Notes: generated by a model from the sequence alone, not told the origin. Positions 11,457-26,867 are shown, counted from the first letter of the stretch. The stretch is 64,000 nt of DNA from Pseudomonas fluorescens (GCF_902497995.1 NZ_CABVII010000002.1:1-64000), one strand, 5' to 3'. Translations and numbers: made by a program.

Positions 11457-11565
11457 GACCTCCCTTTTGCCCCTGCAAAGCTGGCGTACGTTCGGCGCGG
11501 ACGGCAAGTGGTTGAATTGAAAAGAAATTTGCCCCGATATGGGGCAGCCTGGTGAGAAAGTGTCT

Positions 11566-16011
<4,446 letters not shown>

Positions 16012-16029
16012 CGCAGCTGCAAGTCGCAA

Positions 16030-16113
16030 GCTTCAAGCGACAAGCTTGAAGCGGCGCGCGGTGTAGCAGGTGAATTTGATTTTCTTGCAGCTTCAAGCGT
16101 GTAGCTTGAAGCT
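16030..16113. repeat. Two AAGCTTCAAGC palindromes between gltB and gltD
   Basis: Two related hairpins: 16030-16038 with 16044-16052 (GCTTCAAGC/GCTTGAAGC, 5-base loop) and 16089-16098 with 16104-16113 (AGCTTCAAGC/GCTTGAAGCT, 5-base loop). Both are perfect. They resemble the short 'CTTGCAGCTTCAAG' class of dispersed palindromes of fluorescent pseudomonads rather than the common REP. There is no T tract, so the hairpins are not terminators. Confidence 0.8.
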
Positions 16114-16132
16114 GTCGTGTATGAGGTTTTGA

Positions 16133-17554
<1,422 letters not shown>

Positions 17555-17578
17555 ATCTGCTGGATCGGCGTCGCTCCA

Positions 17579-17643
17579 TTCGCGGGCAAGCCTCGCTCCT
17601 ACAGGTTAATCACACACCCGTAGGAGCGAGGCTTGCCCGCGAA
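17579..17643. repeat. REP doublet after gltD, GCCTCGCTCCTAC subtype
   Basis: A perfect 24-bp inverted repeat: 17579-17602 and 17620-17643, with a 17-base centre. Same subtype as the element at 156-238. The hairpin would also protect the 3' end of the gltD message. Confidence 0.9.
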
Positions 17644-17701
17644 GGGGCCGGTCGCGTCAACGTAGATCGAGCATTAAACCGCGACAAATTGACCCGATAG
17701 A

Positions 17702-17731
17702 CAAAAGGCGCGGCTCTTGCCGTGCCTTTTG
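17702..17731. other. Hairpin upstream of hemE
   Basis: CAAAAGGC and GCCTTTTG flank an inner GCGGC/GCCGT pairing, giving a 13-bp stem with one wobble and a TCTT loop. It is A-rich on one side and T-rich on the other, so it may end gltD transcription; no run of T follows the stem. Confidence 0.5.
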
Positions 17732-17777
17732 CGCCCGGCTCTGAGAAAATGCCCGCACTTTTTTTCCGGATGCCGAC

Positions 17778-18845
17778 ATGACTGCCCTGAAGAACGACCG
17801 TTTCCTTCGTGCCCTGCTCAAGCAACCCGTAGACGTCACCCCCGTGTGGATGATGCGTCAGGCCGGTCGCTACCTGCCTGAATACCGCGCCAGCCGCGCC
17901 AAGGCCGGCGACTTCATGAGCCTGTGCATGAACCCGGAGTTCGCTTGCGAAGTCACGATGCAGCCGCTCGACCGCTATCCACAGCTGGACGCGGCGATCC
18001 TGTTCTCCGACATCCTCACTATCCCCGACGCGATGGGCCAGGGCCTGTACTTCGAAACCGGTGAAGGTCCACGCTTCAAGAAAGTCGTCAGCACGATGGC
18101 CGACATCGAAGCCCTGCCGATCCCTGATCCACACAAAGACCTCGGCTACGTCATGGACGCGGTCAGCACCATTCGCCGCGAACTGAACGGCCGCGTGCCG
18201 CTGATTGGCTTTGCCGGCAGCCCGTGGACCCTGGCTACCTACATGGTCGAAGGCGGCTCGTCGAAAGACTACCGCAAGACCAAAACCATGCTCTACGACA
18301 ACCCGCAAGCCTTGCACCTGCTGCTCGACAAACTCGCGCAGACGGTCACCAGCTACCTCAACGGGCAGATCATGGCCGGCGCGCAAGCGGTGCAAATCTT
18401 CGACAGTTGGGGCGGCAGCCTCTCGGCGGCGGCGTACCAGGAATTCTCCCTGGCCTACATGCGCAAAATCGTCAGCGGCCTGATCCGCGAGCACGAAGGC
18501 CGCAAGGTGCCGGTCATCCTGTTCACCAAGAACGGCGGCCTGTGGTTGGAAAGCATCGCCGACGCTGGCGCCGATGCGTTGGGGCTGGACTGGACCTGCG
18601 ACATCGGCAGCGCCCGTTCTCGCGTCGGCGATAAAGTTGCGCTGCAAGGCAACATGGACCCGACCGTGCTCTACGCCAAGCCTGAAGCCATTCGTGCCGA
18701 AGTCGGGCGGATTCTCGCCAGCTACGGCAAGGGCAGCGGCCACGTGTTCAACCTCGGCCACGGCATCACCCCGGAAGTCGATCCGGAACACGCCGGTGCG
18801 TTCTTGCGCGCGGTGCATGAGCTGTCGGCGCAATATCACGAATAA
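17778..18845 (+). CDS. hemE: Uroporphyrinogen decarboxylase
   Basis: 355-residue cytosolic haem-pathway enzyme removing four acetate carboxyls from uroporphyrinogen III to give coproporphyrinogen III. Signature 1 [16 protein letters not shown] is at 22-37 and signature 2 [16 protein letters not shown] at about 142-157. The full usual length and all conserved Arg/Asp residues of the pocket are present. It stands alone, with a strong terminator 17 bases after its stop. Confidence 0.97.
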   Translation: MTALKNDRFLRALLKQPVDVTPVWMMRQAGRYLPEYRASRAKAGDFMSLCMNPEFACEVTMQPLDRYPQLDAAILFSDILTIPDAMGQGLYFETGEGPRFKKVVSTMADIEALPIPDPHKDLGYVMDAVSTIRRELNGRVPLIGFAGSPWTLATYMVEGGSSKDYRKTKTMLYDNPQALHLLLDKLAQTVTSYLNGQIMAGAQAVQIFDSWGGSLSAAAYQEFSLAYMRKIVSGLIREHEGRKVPVILFTKNGGLWLESIADAGADALGLDWTCDIGSARSRVGDKVALQGNMDPTVLYAKPEAIRAEVGRILASYGKGSGHVFNLGHGITPEVDPEHAGAFLRAVHELSAQYHE

Positions 18846-18862
18846 CGGTATCTGACGTTATT

Positions 18863-18900
18863 TAAAAGCCTGTCCGGACCTGTGCCGGACAGGCTTTTTT
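18863..18900 (+). terminator. Intrinsic terminator of hemE
   Basis: A 14-bp perfect stem (AAAAGCCTGTCCGG / CCGGACAGGCTTTT) with a 7-base loop ends in TTTTTT. The A-flanked stem could act in both directions. The following 18901-19140 region upstream of the LPMO gene shows no promoter that I can call with confidence. Confidence 0.93.
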
Positions 18901-19140
18901 GTGCACTGTTGAAATGATTCCTACCTGGAGTGGTTCTGTCTGTACGAATGTTTTCGCTCTGTATCAGATAGATGAACGCAGAGACCTTTCCCGCGTCTTG
19001 TGAAGATTTGCCCTACATAGAAATTGCCCCCATCCCCGTAAGGTTCCAGCCCCGAGTTCGGTGCAGTCAGCACTGAGCGATATCGCAACTATTGGCGTTA
19101 CATCTGCGCCTTAACTTCGATAAGCAGTCTGGAATACATT

Positions 19141-20607
19141 ATGAAAATCAATTTCGAAAAGAGAAGTGCGTTAACCGCCTGCACTTCTTCAATGATCCTG
19201 TTATCGGCCATGCTGGCATCACAAACCGTTTCCGCTCACGGCTATCTGGAAACACCCCCATCGCGGGCATTGCTTTGCCAAAAAGGCGTAAACACCAACT
19301 GTGGCGGCGCCCAATACGAACCGCAAAGCGTCGGTGAAACCTTCAAAGGCTTCCCGGCAGGCGTTGGCGGTGCTCCTTTGCAGGGGCCGGTCGATGGCAA
19401 GATCGCCAGTGGCGGTCACTCGTTGTTCTCCGCGCTGGACGCTCAGTCCGCCACCCGTTGGCAGTTGACCGAAATCAAGGATCGCAACATCGATTTCCAG
19501 TGGCGCTACACCGCCGTTCACCCTGCGACCAAGCACGAATACTTCATCACACGCAACGGCTGGAACCCGAACGAATCGCTGAAACGCGTCTCCTTCGAAA
19601 GCACGCCGTTCTGCACGGTCGATGGCGGTAACCAGAAGCCAGCGAACAGTGACAAGCACAGCTGCACCCTCCCTGACGACAAGTCCGGCCACCACGTCAT
19701 CCTGGCGGTCTGGACAGTCGGTGACACCGACGCGGCGTTCTATAACCCGGCCGATGTGAACATCCTTGCCGAGCCATCGCTGCCAGGTGGCTGGTCCGCT
19801 GTCGGGAATATCGCACCGTCGACCACATTGTTGGTCGGTGACAAGGTCAAGGCCCGCGCGTTCTCGGCCGATGGCGAGAGCCCGAAGTACAGCGTCGAAA
19901 TATCCATCGACAACGTAGAGGAAGGTTCGCCAAACAACACGTCATTCAAGCTGGCCGAAAAAATCAACGCCACCCACACGCTTATCCGCGCCGGTGTTCG
20001 TGACGAAAACGGAAACATCGAGCCGGTCAAGGGTAAGAACAGTCTGTACGCGCAAAAAGAAAGCGGCGTAACCCGTTACGAAGTTCAGCTGGACATGAAG
20101 GAAGACACCGCGGCTCGCATGTCGGTGGCCTCTCAGCAGGCCGAATACGTGCTGGAAAAAGGCTTGGCCAAGGTCCAGTTCGGCATGATCTCGAACCGTA
20201 AAATGAACGTGGAAGCGACCTTGCTCGACGAAAACAACAAGCAGGTTGGCACCACCTCTGCACAGGTGGACAGCGGCTCGACGTCACTGACCCTGGATGT
20301 TCGCAGCAATCCTGGTAAACACACCCTGACATTGGTCGGTACCACCTTGGATGGCCGGACCACTCGTCAGGATACGCAACCCACCAACATGACCGGTGAA
20401 GGCGCGGGCGTCGAATATGACTTCGTGTTCCCCGAGGGCCTCAGCGACTACACCGCCGGTACCAAGGTACTGCAACCCAAGACCAATGAAGTCTTCGAAT
20501 GCAAACCGTTCCCCGAGTCGGGTTACTGCAAGCAATACAGCCCTTCCGCCAACGGATTTGAACCAGGCGTCGGTGCTCACTGGCACACGGCGTGGGACAA
20601 ACTCTAA
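19141..20607 (+). CDS. Secreted lytic polysaccharide monooxygenase, AA10 family, GbpA-like chitin-binding protein
   Basis: 488 residues. The signal peptide ends VSA at 32, so the mature protein begins with His33 (HGYLETPPSR), the copper-brace residue of AA10 enzymes; the second ligand is His127 (TAVHPATKH), with the usual axial Phe in TDAAFYN. After the AA10 domain (33 to about 212) come a GbpA-type second domain (about 215-320), a third beta domain and a C-terminal chitin/cellulose-binding module rich in Trp and Cys (about 425-488, HWHTAWDKL). The family cleaves chitin or cellulose oxidatively. It lies directly upstream of a full T2SS operon, so it is a likely substrate of that system. Confidence 0.93.
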   Translation: MKINFEKRSALTACTSSMILLSAMLASQTVSAHGYLETPPSRALLCQKGVNTNCGGAQYEPQSVGETFKGFPAGVGGAPLQGPVDGKIASGGHSLFSALDAQSATRWQLTEIKDRNIDFQWRYTAVHPATKHEYFITRNGWNPNESLKRVSFESTPFCTVDGGNQKPANSDKHSCTLPDDKSGHHVILAVWTVGDTDAAFYNPADVNILAEPSLPGGWSAVGNIAPSTTLLVGDKVKARAFSADGESPKYSVEISIDNVEEGSPNNTSFKLAEKINATHTLIRAGVRDENGNIEPVKGKNSLYAQKESGVTRYEVQLDMKEDTAARMSVASQQAEYVLEKGLAKVQFGMISNRKMNVEATLLDENNKQVGTTSAQVDSGSTSLTLDVRSNPGKHTLTLVGTTLDGRTTRQDTQPTNMTGEGAGVEYDFVFPEGLSDYTAGTKVLQPKTNEVFECKPFPESGYCKQYSPSANGFEPGVGAHWHTAWDKL

Positions 20608-20622
20608 GCCCTCTCTGTAACA

Positions 20623-20658
20623 CTTCAGGCGATCTTTGACCGACCGCCTGAAGCTTTC
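20623..20658 (+). terminator. Probable terminator between the LPMO gene and gspC
   Basis: CTTCAGGCG (20623-20631) pairs with CGCCTGAAG (20645-20653), a 9-bp perfect stem with a 13-base loop, followed by CTTTCTTCCTCT. The T content is moderate, so read-through into gspC is plausible. Confidence 0.55.
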
Positions 20659-20683
20659 TTCCTCTGTTGAAATCGAGTTAAAG

Positions 20684-21310
20684 ATGACTGTTTCGGGTTA
20701 CTCCAGACAACGCGTTTGGCTGCACGGGTTGTCGGCGGCTGTAATCACGACTTGGCATGAGCGGCTCGTGAAATTTTCGTCGGTGGACCGGGCGGGGTTC
20801 GGAGTGCGCCTGTGCAAAGGTTTTCTTTTGATTTTGCCAATCGGCTACGGGGCGTTTCTGGCGTGGCAAGAGTGGCATTTTCGGCAAAGCCTGGCTTCAC
20901 CGTTGCCCATCGATACAGCGGCATCCATGACGCCGTCCTCCCGTGCGCCCATTGATGCAACAGCGGTTGCAACCGTGCTCGGCCTGGCGGCTGAAACCAC
21001 GTTGTTGCCCAGCGCTGAACCCCTGTCCTTGCAGGCGAGTTTTATCCTCGGCACAGGTTTGTCCAAGGCGCTGCTGGCCGACTCCCAAGGCGCGCGAATT
21101 TACCAGGTGGGCGAACGTTTGCCTGGCGGCAGCGTCCTGCGCCGGGTCGAGTCGAACCACGTGGTGCTTTGGAACAAGGGCAGGGAAGAACTATTGACGT
21201 TGCAGCGATCTGCCGCGCGTTTTCTGCGCAGATTCGAATCGCAAGCCGACCCTCAAATATCCGCTATTTCCTCGCGTTATCTACGCCCGCTATCCGGCCA
21301 GTCAGAGTGA
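20684..21310 (+). CDS. gspC: Type II secretion protein GspC
   Basis: 208 residues: a cytoplasmic tail, one transmembrane helix (about 43-61, LLILPIGYGAFLAW) and a periplasmic HR domain (about 115-185, GTGLSKALLADSQGARIYQVGERLPGG region). No PDZ or coiled coil follows, as in short XcpP-type proteins. The HR domain contacts the secretin N0 domain. The start is ATG 20684 with GAG at good spacing; an in-frame TTG at 20636 would lie in the loop of the preceding hairpin and is rejected. First gene of the gspC-M operon. Confidence 0.9.
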   Translation: MTVSGYSRQRVWLHGLSAAVITTWHERLVKFSSVDRAGFGVRLCKGFLLILPIGYGAFLAWQEWHFRQSLASPLPIDTAASMTPSSRAPIDATAVATVLGLAAETTLLPSAEPLSLQASFILGTGLSKALLADSQGARIYQVGERLPGGSVLRRVESNHVVLWNKGREELLTLQRSAARFLRRFESQADPQISAISSRYLRPLSGQSE

Positions 21311-21318
21311 TCACCTCC

Positions 21319-23247
21319 ATGAATAGCTTCGTCGGCGCACACGCCCTGCGCTCCATGGTTCTTCTCGTCGTTTTGGCCATTGCGCTGTTCCATGACGCGC
21401 TTGCGGCCGCAGAAGAAAAATGGCAGCTGGCGATGAACAACGCCGAGTTGCGCGACATCGTCGAAGAATTTTCCGGCATTCTCGGGACCACCGTGGTGCT
21501 CGATCCCAGGGTGTCGGGGCGGATCACCGTCATGTCCCAGCAGGCCCTTGACCGTGAAGGTGTGCGCCGATTGTTCTATTCGGTGCTCGATGCCCACAAT
21601 TTTACGGTGATCGACGAGGGCGACCGGATCCTGATTACCCCGGTGACGGAAGCCAGGACCCGGGCCGGCCAAGGTGCTGCGAAGAACGCCACGGCCTCGC
21701 AGTTCGTCACCCGCGTTATCGACCTCAATACCGGTAGCGCCACCGATATCTCCGGGCTGGTGCGGCCGCTGGTGTCGGCCAATGGTTATGTCGGCCCGTC
21801 GGTGTCGGCCAATGCATTGGTGGTCACTGACTCGGCCGCCAATGTGAAACGTATCGAGCAAGTGGTCCGGCAGCTGGATTCCGGGCAGAACAGCCTGCAT
21901 GCAGTGGTGCAACTGCGTCACGCCCAGGTCGCAGACGTGGCCCCGGTCATTGAAGCTTCCTTGGGCAAGCGCAACGCCGATTCAGCGATTCAGGTACTGA
22001 CCGATACCAGGACCAACCGCCTGATCTTCATCGGCCCGCTGGCGGTTCGCCAACGTCTGGTCGACCTGGCGAGCCGTCTCGACATCCCGGCCACGGCGGC
22101 CCTCGACAATGCGCGAGTCCTCCGGCTGCGCCACAGCGATGCCAAGCAATTGGCCGAAGTGCTGGAAACGATGGGGCAGGGCAGAAAACAGGCGCCGGCC
22201 CTGGGCGGCGCCAAGGACACCTCATCAGGCACGACCTTTATGATCAAGGCCGACGAAAGCCAGAATGCACTGGTGGTGATCGCCGAGTCGGCGCAACTCA
22301 GGACTATCGAAAGCATTGTGCGCCAGCTGGACCAGCCTCGGGCGCAGGTGCTGATCCATGCCGCCATCGTCGAGATTTCCGGGGACATTGCCGAAGCCGT
22401 GGGCGTTCAGTGGAGCGTGAGTACCGGTGACGCCAAAGGCTTTATCAACTTCCCCGGTACCGACATCCCGATCGTCGGCGGGCTGAATTTTGACGAAAAA
22501 AAATCGGCGCCGGAAGGTGCATTTCTGCAGTTGGGCGGTGACCGCTTCGGCGCGTTGATTTCAGCCCTGGCCAGCAATACGCGAAGTAACCTGCTCTCCA
22601 CGCCGAGCCTGTTGACCCTGGACAATCAGGAAGCGGAAATCATTGTCGGTCAGAACGTGCCCTTCAAGACCGGCTCCTACGCCACCAACAGCAATGGCGC
22701 AGAAAACCCGTTTACCACCGTCGAACGCAAGGACGTGGGCATCAGCCTGAAGATAAAGCCCTACATCAACGACGGTTCGACGTTGCGGCTGGAAGTCGAG
22801 CAAGAGGTGTCGGACGTCGCGCCCTCGGTGTCGGGCATCGATTCCTCGGACTTGATCACCAACAAGCGTGCACTCAAGAGCACTATTCTGGCCGACGATG
22901 GCGAGATCATCGTGATCGGCGGCCTGATCCGCGACAGCGTGCGCACGCAAAAGAGCGGGGTACCGCTGCTGCGCGACATTCCCTACCTGGGCGCGCTGTT
23001 TCGCTGGAGCCGGGACACCCAGACCAAAAGTAATCTGATGGTCTTCCTGCGACCCACCATCGTTCGCAGCAAGGAAGACCTGGTGGATATCAGCCAGCAG
23101 CGCTACAACGCGCTGCGCGAGCTGAGCCAACCGAGCGCGGGTCAGAACAACTCGCTGCTGCTGCCGGCAGAATCGCGGCAGTTGTTCGAGCCGAGCACCG
23201 ACGCGCCAATGTTCGATTTACGCAAGCCAGCGCCGGCTGCGCCATGA
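21319..23247 (+). CDS. gspD: Type II secretion outer-membrane secretin GspD
   Basis: 642 residues with a signal peptide (about 1-31, ending ALAAAEE). Modules are N0 (WQLAMNNAELRDIVEEFSGILG), N1-N3 repeats (about 125-330), and the secretin C-domain with VPFKTGSYAT, DDGEIIVIGGLI, VPLLRDIPYLGALFRW and LMVFLRPTIV. The C-terminal S-domain is short and Ala/Pro-rich, so dependence on a pilotin is unclear. ATG 21319 is chosen; a GTG at 21307 that overlaps the gspC stop is a possible alternative. Overlaps gspE by four bases. Confidence 0.95.
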   Translation: MNSFVGAHALRSMVLLVVLAIALFHDALAAAEEKWQLAMNNAELRDIVEEFSGILGTTVVLDPRVSGRITVMSQQALDREGVRRLFYSVLDAHNFTVIDEGDRILITPVTEARTRAGQGAAKNATASQFVTRVIDLNTGSATDISGLVRPLVSANGYVGPSVSANALVVTDSAANVKRIEQVVRQLDSGQNSLHAVVQLRHAQVADVAPVIEASLGKRNADSAIQVLTDTRTNRLIFIGPLAVRQRLVDLASRLDIPATAALDNARVLRLRHSDAKQLAEVLETMGQGRKQAPALGGAKDTSSGTTFMIKADESQNALVVIAESAQLRTIESIVRQLDQPRAQVLIHAAIVEISGDIAEAVGVQWSVSTGDAKGFINFPGTDIPIVGGLNFDEKKSAPEGAFLQLGGDRFGALISALASNTRSNLLSTPSLLTLDNQEAEIIVGQNVPFKTGSYATNSNGAENPFTTVERKDVGISLKIKPYINDGSTLRLEVEQEVSDVAPSVSGIDSSDLITNKRALKSTILADDGEIIVIGGLIRDSVRTQKSGVPLLRDIPYLGALFRWSRDTQTKSNLMVFLRPTIVRSKEDLVDISQQRYNALRELSQPSAGQNNSLLLPAESRQLFEPSTDAPMFDLRKPAPAAP

Positions 23248-24725
23248 CCCGGCCGTCTGATCCCTGCGAGCAATTGCCCTTTGGTTTCGCCCGGCGATTT
23301 GGCGTGCTGCTGGAACGCGAAGGAACTGATGTAAGCCTGGCCCTGCGCGCCGATACGCCGCTCACAGCCCTGGCGGAAGCGCGCCGGGTGTGCGGCCGGG
23401 ACCTGCCGGTGCGGGTGCTGGAAGCCGGTGTGTTTGCTGCGCGCCTGGCGACAGCCTACCGCGAAGGTCAGAGCGCGGCCGAGCAGGTCGCCCAGGGGCT
23501 GGACGAAGAACTGGACCTGCTCAGCCTGGTGGATCAAGTCCCGCAGGCCGCCGATCTGCTGGAGCAGCAGGGCGATGCGCCGATCATCCGGCTGATCAAC
23601 GCACTGCTCAGCGAAGCGGTGCGCGAACAAGCGTCGGACGTGCACCTGGAAACCTTCGAGCACTCTGTGTCGGTGCGCATGCGGGTCGACGGCCAACTGC
23701 GGGAAATGCTCAGGCCCCGGCGTGAGCTGGCGACGCTGCTGGTGTCGCGGATCAAGGTCATGGCGCGTCTGGATATTGCTGAAAAACGCGTGCCCCAGGA
23801 TGGTCGGATGGCCCTGCGGCTGGCCGGGCACGAAGTCGATGTGCGGGTCTCGACCCTGCCCTCGGCACACGGCGAACGCGTGGTGTTGCGCTTGCTCGAC
23901 AAACAGGCCGGGCGCCTGGAGTTGGGGCGACTGGGCATGCCGCACGACACCCTCGAAACCCTGCGCCAGCTGTTGGGTAAACCTCACGGCATTCTTCTGG
24001 TGACCGGCCCGACCGGCTCCGGCAAGACCACCAGCCTGTACGCCGCGCTGAGCAGTCTGAATGACCAGACCCGCAACATCCTCACGGTCGAAGACCCCAT
24101 TGAATACCACCTGCCGGGCGTCGGTCAGATGCCGGTCAATCCGAAAGTGGAGATGACCTTTGCCCGAGGCCTGCGGGCGATCCTGCGCCAGGACCCCGAC
24201 GTGGTGATGGTCGGTGAAATTCGTGACCGGGAGACGGCGCAAATAGCGGTCCAGGCTTCCCTGACCGGTCACCTGGTGCTCTCGACGCTGCACACCAACA
24301 GCGCGATCGGCGCAGTGACCCGGCTGGTGGACATGGGCGTCGATGCCTACCTGTTGGCGTCATCGCTGGTGGGCATTCTGGCCCAGCGCTTACTGCGCAC
24401 GTTGTGTCCACAGTGCAAGGCGCCCTACATCGCCGATGCCGCCACGTGCCAACGTTTGGGGCTCGACGCTGCAGCACCACCGCCACTGTTCAGCGCTGTG
24501 GGGTGCGAGCAGTGTCAGCACGGTTATCGCGGACGTATCGGGATCTACGAACTGATCAGCGTGACGCCCGCCGTGTCGGCCCTGATTCACCAGGGCGCCG
24601 GCGAGCAGGCCTTGGCCGACGAAACGCGCAAGGAATCCCGCAGCCTGTTCCAGGACGGTCGTCAACGGGTGCTCGATGGCTTGACCAGCCTCGATGAGCT
24701 ATTGCGTGTGACCCAGGAGGGCTAA
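23244..24725 (+). CDS. gspE: Type II secretion ATPase GspE
   Basis: 493-residue cytoplasmic secretion ATPase. An N1E/N2E region is followed by a RecA-like domain with Walker A GPTGSGKT at 255-262, the Asp box near 281-286, Walker B DPDVVMVGEIRD at 317-328 and the His box (STLHTN at 347-352). The zinc-binding tetracysteine of GspE proteins is present: C388-x2-C391 and C421-x2-C424. It powers pseudopilus assembly with GspF and GspL. Confidence 0.96.
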   Translation: MTRPSDPCEQLPFGFARRFGVLLEREGTDVSLALRADTPLTALAEARRVCGRDLPVRVLEAGVFAARLATAYREGQSAAEQVAQGLDEELDLLSLVDQVPQAADLLEQQGDAPIIRLINALLSEAVREQASDVHLETFEHSVSVRMRVDGQLREMLRPRRELATLLVSRIKVMARLDIAEKRVPQDGRMALRLAGHEVDVRVSTLPSAHGERVVLRLLDKQAGRLELGRLGMPHDTLETLRQLLGKPHGILLVTGPTGSGKTTSLYAALSSLNDQTRNILTVEDPIEYHLPGVGQMPVNPKVEMTFARGLRAILRQDPDVVMVGEIRDRETAQIAVQASLTGHLVLSTLHTNSAIGAVTRLVDMGVDAYLLASSLVGILAQRLLRTLCPQCKAPYIADAATCQRLGLDAAAPPPLFSAVGCEQCQHGYRGRIGIYELISVTPAVSALIHQGAGEQALADETRKESRSLFQDGRQRVLDGLTSLDELLRVTQEG

Positions 24726-24728
24726 CCA

Positions 24729-25937
24729 GTGCCGACTTTCGACTATCGCGCTGACGATGCCCGGGGTCGCCCTTGCAAGGGCCGACTGGAAGCCGACAAC
24801 GCTCGTCATGCCCGGCAACTGATGCGTGAGCGTGGCTTGTGGCCTCGCACGTTGAGTGAGATTGGAACGGGGGGTGGCGGTAATACGCAGCCTCGTGGTG
24901 GGCGACTGAAAGCTGCGGAGCTGGCACTGCTGACCTTGCAGCTGTCGACGCTTGTCCAGGCCGGTCTACCCCTGGAAGAAGCACTCGAAGCGGTGGCGAA
25001 GCAGAGTGCCCGGCGCAGGGTTGCCGGTTTGGTGTCGGCAGTCAGGAGCCGAGTGATGGAAGGTCAGGCCCTGGCAACGGCGCTGGGTCTGTTTCCCAAG
25101 GCATTTCCCGACTTATTCCGTGCCACCGTCGCTGCGGGGGAACGTTCCGGCCACCTGGGCCATGTGCTGGAGCAACTGGCGACCTACACCCAGGCCCGCC
25201 AGGCTTCGCGGCAAAAAATCCAGATGGCCTTGGTGTACCCGTTGATCCTGATGCTGGCCAGTGTGGCGATCGTCGGCTTTCTGCTCGGTTATGTGGTGCC
25301 GGACGTGGTGAAGATTTTCGTCGACAGCGGGCAACCGCTGCCCTGGCTGACCCGGGCGCTGATCGGCCTGAGCGATGCCCTGCGCAACCATGGCCTGTTG
25401 TTGATGGCGGCGCTGGCGGCGATGGTGGGTCTGTGGCGCTGGAGCCTGCGCCAGCCGACCTGGCGACTGCGCTGGCATCGCCTGGTATTGAACGTCCCGT
25501 TGATCGGTGAAGTGTTGCGGGCGATGGAGGCGGCGAGATTCGCCAGCACCCTGGCCATTCTCGGCAAAAGTGCCGTGCCCCTGGTGGACGCGCTGGAAAT
25601 CGCAGCCGCCGTCATCGGCAACCTGACCATCCGCGCGCGGATGGTCGATGTGGCCCGCTCGGTCCGCGAAGGCGGGACCCTGACCCGCGGCCTGGAGCAG
25701 AGCGGCGATATCCCGCCGATGATGCTGCACATGATCGCCAGCGGCGAACGGGCGGGCGAGCTCGATCGCATGCTGGCCCGCGCCGCCGAACAACAGGAGA
25801 GCAGCCTGGCCGCGCGCATCGCTCTGGTGGTGAGCCTGTTCGAGCCGGCCATGCTGGTGCTGATGGGCGGCGTCGTGCTGCTGATCGTCATGGCCATCCT
25901 CCTCCCGATCCTGAGCCTCAACCAATTGGTGAATTGA
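24729..25937 (+). CDS. gspF: Type II secretion inner-membrane platform protein GspF
   Basis: 402 residues with the N-terminal FDYRA signature, two repeated GspF helical domains (about 70-190 and 272-395) and three hydrophobic helices (about 170-190, 220-240, 375-395). GTG start three bases after gspE. It is the polytopic hub contacted by GspE, GspL and GspC in the inner membrane. Confidence 0.95.
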   Translation: MPTFDYRADDARGRPCKGRLEADNARHARQLMRERGLWPRTLSEIGTGGGGNTQPRGGRLKAAELALLTLQLSTLVQAGLPLEEALEAVAKQSARRRVAGLVSAVRSRVMEGQALATALGLFPKAFPDLFRATVAAGERSGHLGHVLEQLATYTQARQASRQKIQMALVYPLILMLASVAIVGFLLGYVVPDVVKIFVDSGQPLPWLTRALIGLSDALRNHGLLLMAALAAMVGLWRWSLRQPTWRLRWHRLVLNVPLIGEVLRAMEAARFASTLAILGKSAVPLVDALEIAAAVIGNLTIRARMVDVARSVREGGTLTRGLEQSGDIPPMMLHMIASGERAGELDRMLARAAEQQESSLAARIALVVSLFEPAMLVLMGGVVLLIVMAILLPILSLNQLVN

Positions 25938-25940
25938 CCC

Positions 25941-26396
25941 ATGCAACCTGCACGCAAAAACGCTCCTGCCGCCCAGCGCGGTTTTACCCTGATCGAAATC
26001 ATGGTGGTGGTGGTCATCATCGGCATCCTGGGCGCAATCGTGGTGCCGCAGTTCATGAGCCGTCCGGATCAGGCCAAGGCCACCGCCGCCAGAATCGATA
26101 TTCAAGCGATCTCTACGGCGCTGGAAATGTATCGCCTCGACAACTTCCATTACCCCTCGACCCAGCAAGGTCTGGACGCCTTGGTCAAGCGTCCCTCAGG
26201 CACGCCGGCAGTGCGCAACTGGAACCCTCAGGGTTACCTGAAAAGCCTGCCTGTGGACCCTTGGGGTGCGCCGTATCAATACCTCAATCCGGGCGTACGA
26301 TCGATCGACGGCCGCTTCGACTTGTACTCCCTGGGTTCCGACGGCATCGCGGGAGGCGAAGGGCATGCGGCAGACATCGGTAACTGGGGCGGTTGA
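25941..26396 (+). CDS. gspG: Major pseudopilin GspG
   Basis: 151 residues. The prepilin leader ends RG, followed by FTLIEIMVVVVIIGILGAI with Glu at mature position 5. The GspG core contains YRLDNFHYPSTQQGLDALV and DPWGAPYQY, with the C-terminal calcium-site region LGSDGIAGGEG. It builds the pseudopilus shaft. Cleavage needs a prepilin peptidase (PilD/GspO type) that is not encoded in this operon. Confidence 0.96.
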   Translation: MQPARKNAPAAQRGFTLIEIMVVVVIIGILGAIVVPQFMSRPDQAKATAARIDIQAISTALEMYRLDNFHYPSTQQGLDALVKRPSGTPAVRNWNPQGYLKSLPVDPWGAPYQYLNPGVRSIDGRFDLYSLGSDGIAGGEGHAADIGNWGG

Positions 26397-26399
26397 CGG

Positions 26400-26867
26400 A
26401 TGCGCTGCCATTGCCGGGGGTTTACCTTGCTCGAGCTGATGATCGTGATCGTTTTGATCGGCGTGCTGCTGGGCATGGTGAGCTTTGCCACCGGACCGAA
26501 TCCGAAGCGTCAGGCCCGGCAGGAAGCGGACGGGATCGTGCGGATGATTCACCAATTGCGTGAACGGGCGGTACTCGCAGGCCAGGAGCATGGCTTGCGG
26601 CTGAGCGTCGACGGCTATCGGGCGATGCGGCTCGATGTCCGGGGCTGGGAACCGGTGACGGCCTTGTATCGATGGCCCGGCGACCTGCGGCCGCGACTTG
26701 AACAGGAGGGGCATCCTGTCAGCCTCGGTGCCGACGAGGGGCCGCCGCAGTTGTTGATGCTCAGCAGCGACGAGACCAGTGCATTCACGCTGACTTTCGC
26801 CAGTCAGGGCACGAGCTGGCTGAGCCTGTCCAGCGACGGCATAGGGGAACCTGTGATCGATGGCTAG
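26400..26867 (+). CDS. gspH: Minor pseudopilin GspH
   Basis: 155 residues. A very short leader (MRCHCRG) precedes FTLLELMIVIVLIGVLLGM, with Glu at mature position 5. The rest is a variable beta-rich GspH globular domain. It connects the tip complex to the GspG shaft in the family model. The last eight bases overlap gspI. Confidence 0.9.
   Translation: MRCHCRGFTLLELMIVIVLIGVLLGMVSFATGPNPKRQARQEADGIVRMIHQLRERAVLAGQEHGLRLSVDGYRAMRLDVRGWEPVTALYRWPGDLRPRLEQEGHPVSLGADEGPPQLLMLSSDETSAFTLTFASQGTSWLSLSSDGIGEPVIDG

Noticed and set aside
20636..20683. TTG start giving GspC 16 extra residues
   Set aside because: The codon lies in the loop of the hairpin that follows the LPMO gene and has no ribosome site; ATG 20684 has both.
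21169..21318. 50-codon N-terminal extension of GspD inside gspC
   Set aside because: It would place a non-signal sequence before a clear signal peptide that begins at 21319.
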